Shown here: positions 6,949 to 15,425 of the stretch, one piece after another | How the letters are laid out: every line of letters starts with the position of its first letter | How positions within the stretch are numbered: the stretch's first letter is position 1 | Assembly: GCF_029882185.1 (NCBI RefSeq) | Contig: NZ_JAOULD010000002.1 | Span: 1 to 64,000 of the forward strand | DNA from: Candidatus Nitrosopumilus sp. | GTDB taxonomy: Archaea > Thermoproteota > Nitrososphaeria > Nitrososphaerales > Nitrosopumilaceae | Direction of reading: 5' to 3' | Length of the DNA stretch: 64,000 nt | Position numbers and translations under genes: made by a program | The notes under the pieces: model-generated | Databases searched by the model: none | What the model saw: the letters and a program-made list of their open reading frames with translations, nothing else | Told to the model about the DNA's origin: nothing

Positions 6949-8732
6949 TGCTTGTAATAGAAATTTCCTGATGATTTTTGATCTTTATCCAATCTACTTT
7001 CTAATTTGTTTACACGAGGCCTTAGACTTTTTTCATCCCTTCTAAATGACATATCCAATGATTTTAGGAATCTATTCATCGCATCTGCTTTTGGCATAGG
7101 TGATGTAGCAATTCCTGCAGAACCCGACTCTCCCTCAAATATTATCATTGAATCTGAAATAAGATCCATAAGTTGTAGATCATGATCAATAATTATTGCT
7201 GATTTTCCAAAAGAACGAACAAACTTTTGTAAAAATTTTGCAACTGCGATTCTATCTTCAACATCTAAAAATGCTGATGGCTCATCTAATGCATACAGAT
7301 CAACTTTTTGTAACAGACATGATGCAACAGCTACTTTTTGCAGTTCACCTCCAGAAAGATTTTTGATTGATTTATTGTATAATTTCTTTATCTTTAATGG
7401 ATCAAGTATTTGCTCCTCTTCCATGCTGCCTTCAATTGGATTCTCATTTGCTTTATCTAAAACTGATATGACTTCTACATCAAGATCATTTTGAAGATAT
7501 TGTGGTTTGTATGCTATCTTTATTTTTTTATCAACACTACCTGTATCTGGTTTCTCAACTCCTGCAATCATTTTCATCATGGTTGTTTTACCAAGTGCAT
7601 TTGCACCCATAATTCCTAAAACTTCTCCTTTTCTTACTCTCCCAGGCTCAATTGTTACTGAAAATGAAGTGTATTTTTTCTCTAGTTTAGGATATGTGAG
7701 AATATCGCTTCCTTCTTGGAAAATATCTGTAACTGAAGATGAAACATCAAAAGAGAATTTTTTATCTCTAAATCTTACATTTTCATTTGGTAAATATCCG
7801 TCAAGGAAAACATTGATTCCAACTTTTGTAGATAAAATACTTGAAACAATTCCATATGCTGTAGGTTCTCCATACAATACTTCGATATAATCACTTAGAA
7901 AATCCAATAATGTCAAATCATGTTCTACTACCATCACGCTTTTTCCAATTTTTGCCAAATTTTGAATTACTCTTGCAACTCCGGTTCTTTGAAATACATC
8001 GTTGTAAGATGATGGTTCATCAAAAAAGTAAAACTCTGTGTCTTTTGATGCAGCAGCAGCAACAGCAATTCTTTGTAATTCACCTCCACTTAATTCCTTT
8101 AAGCTTTGTTCCATAGAATTTTGTAATCCTAATTCCTTGATCAGTTCTCTTGATACGCCTCGTTCATCATACTTGTCAAGAAGTTCTTTACCTGTTCCTT
8201 CAAATGCTTGAGCAATATGATGAACTTGTTGTGGTTTAATTGATGCTCTGATTTGTTTTTGTTCAATTTTTTCAAAATGTTGTTTTAGCTCTGTTCCACT
8301 ATAATGTTTTAAAATTTCATCCCATTCCGGCGGATTTTCATATCTTCCCAAATTTGGTTTAAGGTTTCCTGATAGTATGTTGACTACTGTACTTTTTCCC
8401 ATTCCATTTCTTCCTAATAATCCCACAACCTCTCCTTTTTTTGGTGTGGGTAATTTGTAAAGTCGAAATGAATTCATCCCATATTGGTGGATTTTGTCTG
8501 TAGCTAACTCACTTGCGAGATTGACAATTGTTATTGCATCAAATGGACATACTTTGACACAAATTCCACAACCATTACAAATATTCTCATCAATCTGAGC
8601 TTTTTTTGATTCTTCGTTAATTGTAACACATTCTGCGCCTGATTTGTTGACTGGGCAATATTTTATACACTCTAAACCGCATTTTTGTGGCTGACATAGA
8701 TCTTGATCTAAAACCGCTACTCTGTGAGTCAT
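6945..8732 (-). CDS. abce1: ABCE1/RLI ribosome-recycling ATPase
   Basis: 595 residues, full length. The N-terminal domain carries two 4Fe-4S clusters, the second in the ferredoxin pattern C-x2-C-x2-C-x3-C (CNGCGICVKVCPFD, about 52-65). Two ATP-binding cassettes follow: Walker A near 107-115 (GRNGMGKST) and 374-382 (GANALGKTT), each with an LSGGE signature. The protein splits terminated 70S ribosomes. The second P-loop reads GANALGKTT where GPNGIGKTT is common. A TATA-like GGTATAAAGC on the minus strand, about 27 nt before the ATG, suggests a leaderless transcript. First gene of an operon with trm5. Confidence 0.97.
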   Translation of the reverse strand: MTHRVAVLDQDLCQPQKCGLECIKYCPVNKSGAECVTINEESKKAQIDENICNGCGICVKVCPFDAITIVNLASELATDKIHQYGMNSFRLYKLPTPKKGEVVGLLGRNGMGKSTVVNILSGNLKPNLGRYENPPEWDEILKHYSGTELKQHFEKIEQKQIRASIKPQQVHHIAQAFEGTGKELLDKYDERGVSRELIKELGLQNSMEQSLKELSGGELQRIAVAAAASKDTEFYFFDEPSSYNDVFQRTGVARVIQNLAKIGKSVMVVEHDLTLLDFLSDYIEVLYGEPTAYGIVSSILSTKVGINVFLDGYLPNENVRFRDKKFSFDVSSSVTDIFQEGSDILTYPKLEKKYTSFSVTIEPGRVRKGEVLGIMGANALGKTTMMKMIAGVEKPDTGSVDKKIKIAYKPQYLQNDLDVEVISVLDKANENPIEGSMEEEQILDPLKIKKLYNKSIKNLSGGELQKVAVASCLLQKVDLYALDEPSAFLDVEDRIAVAKFLQKFVRSFGKSAIIIDHDLQLMDLISDSMIIFEGESGSAGIATSPMPKADAMNRFLKSLDMSFRRDEKSLRPRVNKLESRLDKDQKSSGNFYYKH

Positions 8733-8826
8733 GTTGTAATCGGATATTTTCTTTGCTTTATACCTATTTTGAGCATTTTGAAATCTGGCGTTACGTTAAT
8801 AGATGAGAATTTGACATATAATTTCA

Positions 8827-8942
8827 AGCCGGCCATAGCGTTAGGGTGCGACCCAATCCCGTTCCGAACTTGGAAGTCAAACCTGACGTCGCTGTTGTGC
8901 TACTAAGATGCGAGAGCTCTTGGGAAGCAACAGTGCTGGCAT
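8827..8942 (+). rRNA. rrf: 5S ribosomal RNA
   Basis: The sequence has the archaeal 5S landmarks: GCCGGCCATAGC at the 5' side, loop C/helix III ATCCCGTTCCGAACTTGG, GAAGTCAAACC, and the 3' half with TACTAAGATGCGAGAGCTCTTGGGAA. The ends pair (8828-8833 with 8935-8940). It is followed by a T-rich run suitable for termination. It stands apart from 16S/23S genes, as usual in this phylum. The exact ends are good to within about 2 nt. Confidence 0.95.
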
Positions 8943-8989
8943 TTTCTATTCTTCAATCAATCTTTTAATATCGACTAGATTAGATTGAT

Positions 8990-9127
8990 ATGAATTCAAT
9001 GCCTAACTGTAGTGTTTGTGGAGAAATATGTGATAACGACATTAGATTACTAAATCACATGATGGAAAAACATGGTTGGAGAAATCCAAACGTTGGAACT
9101 CCTGACAGAAATAGTAGGGGATACTAG
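8990..9127 (+). CDS. C2H2 zinc-finger microprotein (45 aa)
   Basis: 45 residues from ATG 8990. C-x2-C (residues 7 and 10), 12 residues, then H-x4-H (23 and 28) is a canonical C2H2 finger spacing; the tail is basic and rich in R, N and G. It lies between 5S rRNA and pepA and ends 2 bp from the convergent pepA stop. A TATA-like TTTTAATA occurs at about 8963-8970, 20-27 nt upstream. Similar in plan to the 35-aa protein at 1764. Role unknown. Confidence 0.65.
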   Translation: MNSMPNCSVCGEICDNDIRLLNHMMEKHGWRNPNVGTPDRNSRGY

Positions 9128-9129
9128 TT

Positions 9130-10599
9130 TCATAGTCTCTGTAGATAATCTAAAATCAATCTTACTCCAAAACCTGTAGCTCCTTTTGGATTATACGATT
9201 TTTCTTTTGTAGCTCCCTGTGTCCATGCAACTCCTGCAATATCAATATGAGCCCATGGTGTTTTTTCAATTGCATTTTTCAAAAATGCTGCAGCTGTAAT
9301 AGTTCCAGCTGCTCGACCTATTCCCACATTTTTCATATCTGCCACATCCGATTTTATCATATCCATATAGTCTTGGTTTAATGGAAGTTCCCATATTTCT
9401 TCTGTAGTTCTTTTAGAAGATTCACAAATTTTCTTTGTTAGTTTTTCATCATTTGATACTATTGCTGCCACATTGGTGCCAAGTGCTACAATACATGCAC
9501 CTGTAAGAGTTGCAAAATCAATAATTGCTTTTGGAGAATATTGTTTTTCTCCATATGACAATGCATCAGCTAGAATCAATCTGCCTTCTGCATCTGTATT
9601 TAGAATCTCTGCGGTTTTTCCGCTATACAACTTTATGATATCTCCAGGTCTATATGATTCTCCACCTGGCATATTTTCTACTGATGGGATGATTCCAACA
9701 ATATTGAGTGGTAATTTTAATTCTGAAACTGCTTTCATTATTCCTAGTACTGTACATCCACCACATTTGTCAAATTTCATTTCATCCATTGCACTTCCCG
9801 GTTTTAACGAAATGCCTCCTGTATCAAATGTCACTGCTTTCCCTACCAGCACAATTGGTTTCTCATTTTTTGGACCATGATTATGTTCTAAAATAATTAA
9901 TTTTGGTTGATTTTTACTTCCTTGACCCACTGCTGAAATTCCTCCGAAACCTTTCTTCTTTAATTCAGGCTCAGAAATTATGCTGCATTTCATTTTATTC
10001 TTTTTCGCAATAGTTTTTGAAAAATTTGCTAATGTTGTAGGAGTGCATTCGTTAGGAGGTAGGTTGGCAATACTTTTAGTAAAAATTGTACCATCTGCTA
10101 CAATTTCAGATGTCTTGATAATTTTAGAAATTTTTGTTGATTTTGAAATGATTATGGTTAGGTCTGGAGAAGGTTCTGTCTTTTCTGCTTTGAATTTATC
10201 AAATTTGTAAAGGGCCATTTTAGTACCTTCAATTATTTGAGAAACTGTGGAAATTGGGTCGTGAATAAAACTAGGAGGAGAAACAATAGAAAATTCTTTC
10301 AATTTCAGTTCTCTAGCTTTTTGAGCAATTTTGCCTGAAACAAATCTTATTGTATCATTTGTTAGATTTTCTTTTTTGCCTATTCCTGCAAGAAGTATTC
10401 TTTGTATGGGGTTTTTTTCAGATAATGGAACTATGTTTATCTTTCCCAATTTTCCTTCCATGTCTTTAAGAGATTGATTGATAGAGATGGTAGTTTTAGT
10501 GTCAAACTTTGGCAGTCCTAAAGATTTGGTAGTATTTTCTAGTACAAATCCACATAGAAGACTGGTCTTCTTTGAAGAATTTTCTATCTTTATTTTCAC
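9130..10599 (-). CDS. pepA: Leucyl aminopeptidase (M17 family)
   Basis: 489 residues, standard M17 length. The catalytic C-terminal half contains the two-metal and lysine motifs: VGKAVTFDTGGISLKPG, MKFDKCGG, and the signature NTDAEGRLILADAL, followed by GATGFGVRLI near the end. It removes N-terminal residues, preferably leucine, from peptides in the cytosol as a hexamer. Monocistronic on the minus strand. Nothing unusual in composition. Confidence 0.96.
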   Translation of the reverse strand: MKIKIENSSKKTSLLCGFVLENTTKSLGLPKFDTKTTISINQSLKDMEGKLGKINIVPLSEKNPIQRILLAGIGKKENLTNDTIRFVSGKIAQKARELKLKEFSIVSPPSFIHDPISTVSQIIEGTKMALYKFDKFKAEKTEPSPDLTIIISKSTKISKIIKTSEIVADGTIFTKSIANLPPNECTPTTLANFSKTIAKKNKMKCSIISEPELKKKGFGGISAVGQGSKNQPKLIILEHNHGPKNEKPIVLVGKAVTFDTGGISLKPGSAMDEMKFDKCGGCTVLGIMKAVSELKLPLNIVGIIPSVENMPGGESYRPGDIIKLYSGKTAEILNTDAEGRLILADALSYGEKQYSPKAIIDFATLTGACIVALGTNVAAIVSNDEKLTKKICESSKRTTEEIWELPLNQDYMDMIKSDVADMKNVGIGRAAGTITAAAFLKNAIEKTPWAHIDIAGVAWTQGATKEKSYNPKGATGFGVRLILDYLQRL

Positions 10600-10634
10600 T
10601 ATGAAACTATTTTTTGTAGTAATATTTAGATTTA

Positions 10635-11009
10635 CTATAAATCTATAATTTTGCTATTTGTAATTAGACTAGATGATCTTACAAACACTGCTTTAATCGT
10701 TTTACAATCTTCATCACACATTTCATTTCCAATTGAGAATGATTTTTCTGTTTTTTCAGAGAAAATGGATTTTATTAATGGGAACATCGCTGCTCTTCCT
10801 CCATATGCTCTTTTCTTACAAATTAACCAAAACATATCCAAAGCTGACTCATCTAATATATCATCTCTAATTTTTTTGCCAAATTCTGAATAGTGTCCTA
10901 CCATTGTAATTTTTCCTCTAGCAAAAAAATTAATGATTTTTGTAAATTTCACACACAAATAGCATTGATTGTCATATAATACAATTGGAATATTCTCTTT
11001 GATTTCCAT
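10635..11009 (-). CDS. DCC-family (DUF393) thiol-disulfide oxidoreductase-like protein
   Basis: About 124 residues. It starts with IPIVLYDNQCYLCVKFTKII, matching the DCC signature in which a D-x-x-C-x-x-C pair follows the first strand, as in YuxK-like proteins. The remainder (LDMFWLICKKRAYGGRAAMF) fits the helical body. The predicted role is thiol-disulfide exchange, but substrates are unknown for the family. The frame is open from 11027; ATG 11009 is preferred because it gives the usual short N-terminus before the first strand. Confidence 0.75.
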   Translation of the reverse strand: MEIKENIPIVLYDNQCYLCVKFTKIINFFARGKITMVGHYSEFGKKIRDDILDESALDMFWLICKKRAYGGRAAMFPLIKSIFSEKTEKSFSIGNEMCDEDCKTIKAVFVRSSSLITNSKIIDL

Positions 11010-11076
11010 AACTATACATAGTAACAATCAAATTAAAATTTTACAAACTTATACACGAAATTCATTTTAATCATTT

Positions 11077-11640
11077 ATGAAATCAATCTCTGAAAATCCT
11101 GATTTTAACAATACTGAGACTGGAGAATTTCCTTGTATTTCATGTCATACAAATTGCTGTAAGGAATATGTCATATTTGTCAATGCTCACGACGTTTATC
11201 GTCTTGCTACTGGATTGAGGTTGGCACCTGAAAATTTTTTAGAAATTTATGGTGCAAAGGACTATTCTTTAGGAATTAACGTAAAAGAAGGCCTAATAGA
11301 TCTTGCATTAAAACAAAATAATGGCACATGTGAATTTCTTGAAGAGCATAAAGATTTCTTTAGATGTACCGTAAACGAAATCAAACCTGGAGTATGTAAA
11401 TCATATCCATTTGAAATGAAAAATGGAAAATTAATCCAGATGACTAGCATGATGTGTCCGGTAAATTGGAATATTGCAGAATTTGAAAAAATGATGATAT
11501 CTCATCTCAAAAAAGATGAATCTGAATGGAAGTTTTATGATGAACTTGTTAAAGAATGGAATACAAAACATTGGGGAAAATCATTATCTGTATTTTTGAA
11601 ATTTATGTTAGATAAAGTGAAATCTTCTCTGGCATCTTGA
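11077..11640 (+). CDS. YkgJ-type cysteine-cluster protein
   Basis: 187 residues. The N-terminal FPCISCHTNCCKEY carries the C-x2-C-x3-C-C cluster of the YkgJ/zinc-or-iron-sulfur family, with further cysteines at NGTCEFLEE, FRCTV and PGVCKSYPF that complete the metal site. Members of the family bind Fe-S or zinc and have poorly defined roles. A TATA-like motif precedes the ATG by about 30 nt. Monocistronic, divergent from the DCC protein. Confidence 0.85.
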   Translation: MKSISENPDFNNTETGEFPCISCHTNCCKEYVIFVNAHDVYRLATGLRLAPENFLEIYGAKDYSLGINVKEGLIDLALKQNNGTCEFLEEHKDFFRCTVNEIKPGVCKSYPFEMKNGKLIQMTSMMCPVNWNIAEFEKMMISHLKKDESEWKFYDELVKEWNTKHWGKSLSVFLKFMLDKVKSSLAS

Positions 11641-11738
11641 TTGTTTTTTTGAATTGTGATCTATTGTCATTTTCGATTTTTGAATGTGATTTTCTTTAGA
11701 AGTAGATTTTTATTCAATTTGCAAATATAACGTTGCAA

Positions 11739-13406
11739 ATGGGGCTCAATTATTATCAAATTAAGAAAAATATTCTAAGGGCCAGAAAATTAGTCATTAA
11801 AGGAACTAATGCTGCTGGATCTGGTCATCCTGGGGGTTCTTTTTCCATGGCTGAAATATTGGGTTGTTTGTTTAACAAATATTTGAAATTTGATCCTAAA
11901 AATCCCCAATGGGAAGACCGTGATCGTTTAGTTCTATCAAAAGGACATGCTGCTCCTGGATTATTTTCTAACATGGCCGTTGCAGGGTATTTTCCAGAAT
12001 CTGAAATTGAAACGTTGAGAAAATTTGGCAGTAGGTTACAGGGGCATCCTGACCTGAAATGTCCTGGTGTAGAATTTTGTGGTGGTTCTTTAGGTACTGG
12101 ATTATCTTATTCTATTGGAATTGCACTGGCAGCAAAAATTGATTCTAAGAATCATCATGTCTATACGATTATTGGAGATGGGGAATCTGATGAAGGACAA
12201 GTTTGGGAGGCTGCAATGACTGCTTCAAAATACAAAGTTGATAATTTGACTGCTTTTCTTGATAGAAATTTCATTCAACAGGATTCATACACTGAAAAAG
12301 TCATGCCTCTTGATGAAAAATTGGAGGGAGATGATATATCTGAAATGTGGAAGGATGCATCGCGTTGGAAAACAGGTGATAAATGGCGTTCATTTGGTTG
12401 GAATGTGATTGAAATCAATGGACATAGAATAGAACAAATTGATGCAGCAATTGCAAAAGCAAATGCTACAAAAGGTGTGCCTACAATAATTATTTCTAGA
12501 ACAATAAAGGGAAAATCTGTAGAGCATATGGAAGACAATCCCCAATGGCATGGCAAAGCTCCTGATTCAGATGTTGTTCCCATAATTGATCTTGAATTGG
12601 ATTCACAATTCATGATTTCCCCATCAATCATTGCAGGTGATATGACAAATTTAGAAAATGAAATTAAACGATGCGTGTCAGGTAGAGCAGATTACATTCA
12701 TCTAGATGTGATGGATGGACAGTTTGTTCCAACAAAAACTTTTGATCATAACAAAATCAAAGAATTAAGACCTTTGACAGTAATTCCTTTTGATACTCAC
12801 TTGATGATCAATAATCCCGTGAGACATGTAAAAGACTACATCGATGCTGGCAGTGACATTATCACTGTTCATGCAGAAGTTACTGATGAATCTAGTTTTG
12901 GTGAAATTCATGATTTGTTAAAACAAAATCAAGTAGGTGTTGGTTTTTCAATAAATCCTGAAACTGAATTACCTGAATGGTCTTACAAATTTTTACCTTC
13001 TCTTGATCAGATAATTGTAATGTCTGTTGTACCTGGAAAATCAGGTCAAAAATACATTGAAGAAACACACACAAAAATGACTAGATTAAACTCTATTGTA
13101 AAGGAACATAATTTTTCAGGTTATATTGAGGCTGATGGGGGTGTTAATCTTGAAAATATTGGCTCTGTATTTGCTGATGGAGCAAGAGCTTTTGTTGGAG
13201 GTGGTGCCATTATTGGACAGCAAGATGTTAGAGCAGCCATTAAAGATTTTAGAACTGAGATATTGAAATCAAGAAGACGAATCTTACTTGAAAAAGCAAA
13301 TGAATTAGGTGGAATAGAATTGGTAAACAAATGGATTGGACTGCATGTAATTGGAGAAAAACAAGAACAACTCAAAAAAATTGCACATGAGGCAGGATAT
13401 CTTTGA
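11739..13406 (+). CDS. Transketolase N-terminal subunit fused to ribulose-phosphate 3-epimerase
   Basis: About 555 residues in one uninterrupted frame. Residues 1-285 are the thiamine-diphosphate half of a split transketolase (SGHPGGSFSMAE; GDGESDEGQVWEAA near 150; HGKAP). From about residue 292 (MISPSIIAGDM) to 505 the protein is a complete ribulose-5-phosphate 3-epimerase barrel with HLDVMDGQFVPTKTF, DTHLMI and EADGGVN, which hold the metal-binding His and Asp residues. A basic helical tail of about 45 residues follows. An internal ATG at 12612 sits exactly where a free epimerase would begin. Start 11739 (ATG) lies 27 nt after a TATA-like TTTTTATT; TTG 11733 is the alternative. Confidence 0.93.
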   Translation: MGLNYYQIKKNILRARKLVIKGTNAAGSGHPGGSFSMAEILGCLFNKYLKFDPKNPQWEDRDRLVLSKGHAAPGLFSNMAVAGYFPESEIETLRKFGSRLQGHPDLKCPGVEFCGGSLGTGLSYSIGIALAAKIDSKNHHVYTIIGDGESDEGQVWEAAMTASKYKVDNLTAFLDRNFIQQDSYTEKVMPLDEKLEGDDISEMWKDASRWKTGDKWRSFGWNVIEINGHRIEQIDAAIAKANATKGVPTIIISRTIKGKSVEHMEDNPQWHGKAPDSDVVPIIDLELDSQFMISPSIIAGDMTNLENEIKRCVSGRADYIHLDVMDGQFVPTKTFDHNKIKELRPLTVIPFDTHLMINNPVRHVKDYIDAGSDIITVHAEVTDESSFGEIHDLLKQNQVGVGFSINPETELPEWSYKFLPSLDQIIVMSVVPGKSGQKYIEETHTKMTRLNSIVKEHNFSGYIEADGGVNLENIGSVFADGARAFVGGGAIIGQQDVRAAIKDFRTEILKSRRRILLEKANELGGIELVNKWIGLHVIGEKQEQLKKIAHEAGYL

Positions 13407-14377
13407 ATGAACCAATAATGACTGACATGCGTTCAGAATATTCAAAATCACTAATTCAACTAGGAAAAGAAAATCCAAACATTGTTGTCTTAGGTGCAGA
13501 CACTACTGATTCACTTAAAACTTCTGGATTTGGGAAAGAGTTTCCTGATCGATTTTTTAATGTAGGTATTGCTGAAGCAAATCTTGTGACTATCTCAGCT
13601 GGATTGGCTGCGTCTGGAAAAACATCTTTTGCTAGTACTTATGCTATATTTCTACCTGGTAGAGCAGTTGATCAAATTCGAAACAATATTGCTTATCCAT
13701 CATCTCCTGGGAAAAAAGGTCTTAACGTAAAATTGGTTACTTCTCATGGTGGTTTGTCTGTAGGACCTGATGGTGGTTCTCATCAACAAATTGAAGATAT
13801 TGCAATTATGAGGGTCATTCCAAATTTTCGAGTTTTTATTCCTGCTGATACTGTTGCCGTTTCAAAACTAATTCGGTTAATGGCAAATGAATATGGTCCA
13901 TTTTACATGAGGATGGCAAGATCTGCAACCCCACTGGTTCATTCTGATTCTCAGGAATTTCAAATTGGAAAAGGAATTACAATGAGAGATGGCTCTGATT
14001 GTACCATTGTTGCATGTGGTACCACTGTCAGAATGGCTTTAGAGGCTGCTGAATCTTTACAACAAGAAGGAATTTCTTGTAGAGTTTTAGACATGTTTTC
14101 AATTAAACCCATTGATAATCAATTATTAGAAAAAACTGCTAGAGAAACTGGTTGTATTGTAACAACTGAGGAGCATAATATTATCGGTGGAATGGGTTCT
14201 GCAGTTGCAGAATCTATTTCTGAATCTTACCCTGTACCTATAAAGAGAATTGGAGCCCAAGATATGTTTGGAGAGTCTGCACGTGATAATGAAATTCCAT
14301 TACTCTTAGAAAAACACGGAATAACATCTTTTAATATGGCAAAACAAGTCAAAGAAATTAGGAGTAAAAAATTATGA
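13403..14377 (+). CDS. Transketolase C-terminal subunit
   Basis: 324 residues covering the pyrimidine-binding and C-terminal domains of a split transketolase (FNVGIAEANLVTIS with the catalytic glutamate near residue 55; SHGGLSVGPDGGSHQQIEDI; FYMRMARSATP). It pairs with the preceding fusion protein to move two-carbon units between sugar phosphates. The TTG at 13403 overlaps the upstream TGA and has GAGG ten bases before it, suggesting coupled translation; ATG 13418 is an alternative start. Overlaps transaldolase by 4 bp (ATGA). Confidence 0.93.
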   Translation: MNEPIMTDMRSEYSKSLIQLGKENPNIVVLGADTTDSLKTSGFGKEFPDRFFNVGIAEANLVTISAGLAASGKTSFASTYAIFLPGRAVDQIRNNIAYPSSPGKKGLNVKLVTSHGGLSVGPDGGSHQQIEDIAIMRVIPNFRVFIPADTVAVSKLIRLMANEYGPFYMRMARSATPLVHSDSQEFQIGKGITMRDGSDCTIVACGTTVRMALEAAESLQQEGISCRVLDMFSIKPIDNQLLEKTARETGCIVTTEEHNIIGGMGSAVAESISESYPVPIKRIGAQDMFGESARDNEIPLLLEKHGITSFNMAKQVKEIRSKKL

Positions 14378-15042
14378 AAATTTTTCTAGACACTGCTAAC
14401 CTTGAATCAATTAGAAAATTCAATGACATGGGACTGTTAGATGGTATTACCACCAATCCTTCACTCATGTCAAAAGAAGGCGGCAATCCAAAGGATGCAA
14501 TGGAAGAGATTACAAAAATTATCAAAGGTGACGTGAGTTTAGAAGTTGTTAGTACTGAATATTCTGGAATGATGGAAGAAGGTAAACGCCTTCGTCAATA
14601 TGGAGAAAATGTTGTAGTGAAAGTTCCTATGACTCCTGATGGTCTTAAAGCATGCAAATCTCTGTCATTTGAAGGAATTCCTGTAAATGTTACATTGATA
14701 TTTTCTGCAAATCAAGCTTTGCTTGCAGCAAAATCTGGTGCAAAATATGTTAGTCCATTTATTGGAAGATTAGATGATGTTGGACAAAATGGGATGGAAC
14801 TAATTAAAGAAATTAAAGAAATTTTTGATCATTATGACTATATAAAAACACAAATTCTTGTTGCAAGTGTACGTCATCCTTTACATGTAATTGATGCTGC
14901 AAAAATTGGTGCAGATGTTGTTACATTACCTCCTGCAGTTTTGGATAAAATGTTACAGCATCCTTTGACAAAAATTGGTTTAGAAAATTTCCTTGCTGAT
15001 TGGGACAAACTAAAGTCTGGAAATCCTGATATCGAAATATAG
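14374..15042 (+). CDS. tal: Transaldolase (small archaeal/FSA-like type)
   Basis: 222 residues, the short single-barrel form. MKIFLDTANL at the start, DGITTNPSLM, and VVVKVPMTPDG with the Schiff-base lysine at residue 83 identify it. It transfers dihydroxyacetone units between sugar phosphates. It is the third gene of a tightly overlapping operon, so transketolase, epimerase and transaldolase activities are made together for the non-oxidative pentose-phosphate pathway, which supplies ribose and erythrose phosphates. Confidence 0.94.
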   Translation: MKIFLDTANLESIRKFNDMGLLDGITTNPSLMSKEGGNPKDAMEEITKIIKGDVSLEVVSTEYSGMMEEGKRLRQYGENVVVKVPMTPDGLKACKSLSFEGIPVNVTLIFSANQALLAAKSGAKYVSPFIGRLDDVGQNGMELIKEIKEIFDHYDYIKTQILVASVRHPLHVIDAAKIGADVVTLPPAVLDKMLQHPLTKIGLENFLADWDKLKSGNPDIEI

Positions 15043-15088
15043 ACCAACTTCTCTAAATGAAATTAGAAAAATTAAAAATTGAGGCTTA

Positions 15089-15361
15089 CTATTGTGATCC
15101 TTTGTTCCTGCTTCTTCTTGAACCAGTTCCTCTACCTGTAACTCTAGTCATTCCTTCTGTAGAAGGCCTATCTTTTGGATCAGGCATATCTCCTAGTTTT
15201 CTTGAACCAGTTCCTCTACCTGTGTGAACCATTTTTCCTGCTGCTGCTTTTTTTCTTGCTTCTTGGATCTTTCTAAATTCATCTCCAGACCATTTGGAAG
15301 CATCTTCATCCACTTCGATAGTTCCTGTGCCTCTACCTGTTCGTATTCTGATTTTGCCCAT
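15089..15361 (-). CDS. Small basic protein with three TGRGTG repeats
   Basis: 90 residues. The motif T-G-R-G-T-G occurs three times: near residues 8-13 (RTGRGTGTI), 47-52 (HTGRGTGSRK) and 75-80 (VTGRGTGSRR). The protein is rich in G, R and K and has no membrane segment or cysteine. Gly-Arg repeats of this kind suggest nucleic-acid binding, but no family is known to me. Preceded by a TATA-like stretch on the minus strand. Separate from the sugar-phosphate operon, which converges on it. Confidence 0.75.
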   Translation of the reverse strand: MGKIRIRTGRGTGTIEVDEDASKWSGDEFRKIQEARKKAAAGKMVHTGRGTGSRKLGDMPDPKDRPSTEGMTRVTGRGTGSRRSRNKGSQ

Positions 15362-15425
15362 AAATACGGTTGAATTATCTTGTATTTATCTAATCTCATT
15401 TTTTATGAGATCTGAATTTTTAATT

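Noticed and set aside
9473-9880. 135-codon plus-strand frame opposite pepA
   Set aside because: Antisense shadow of a conserved catalytic region; no motif or start signal.
12275-12631. 118-codon minus-strand frame within the transketolase-epimerase gene
   Set aside because: Its composition is that of an antisense shadow, and it lies wholly inside a strongly conserved gene.
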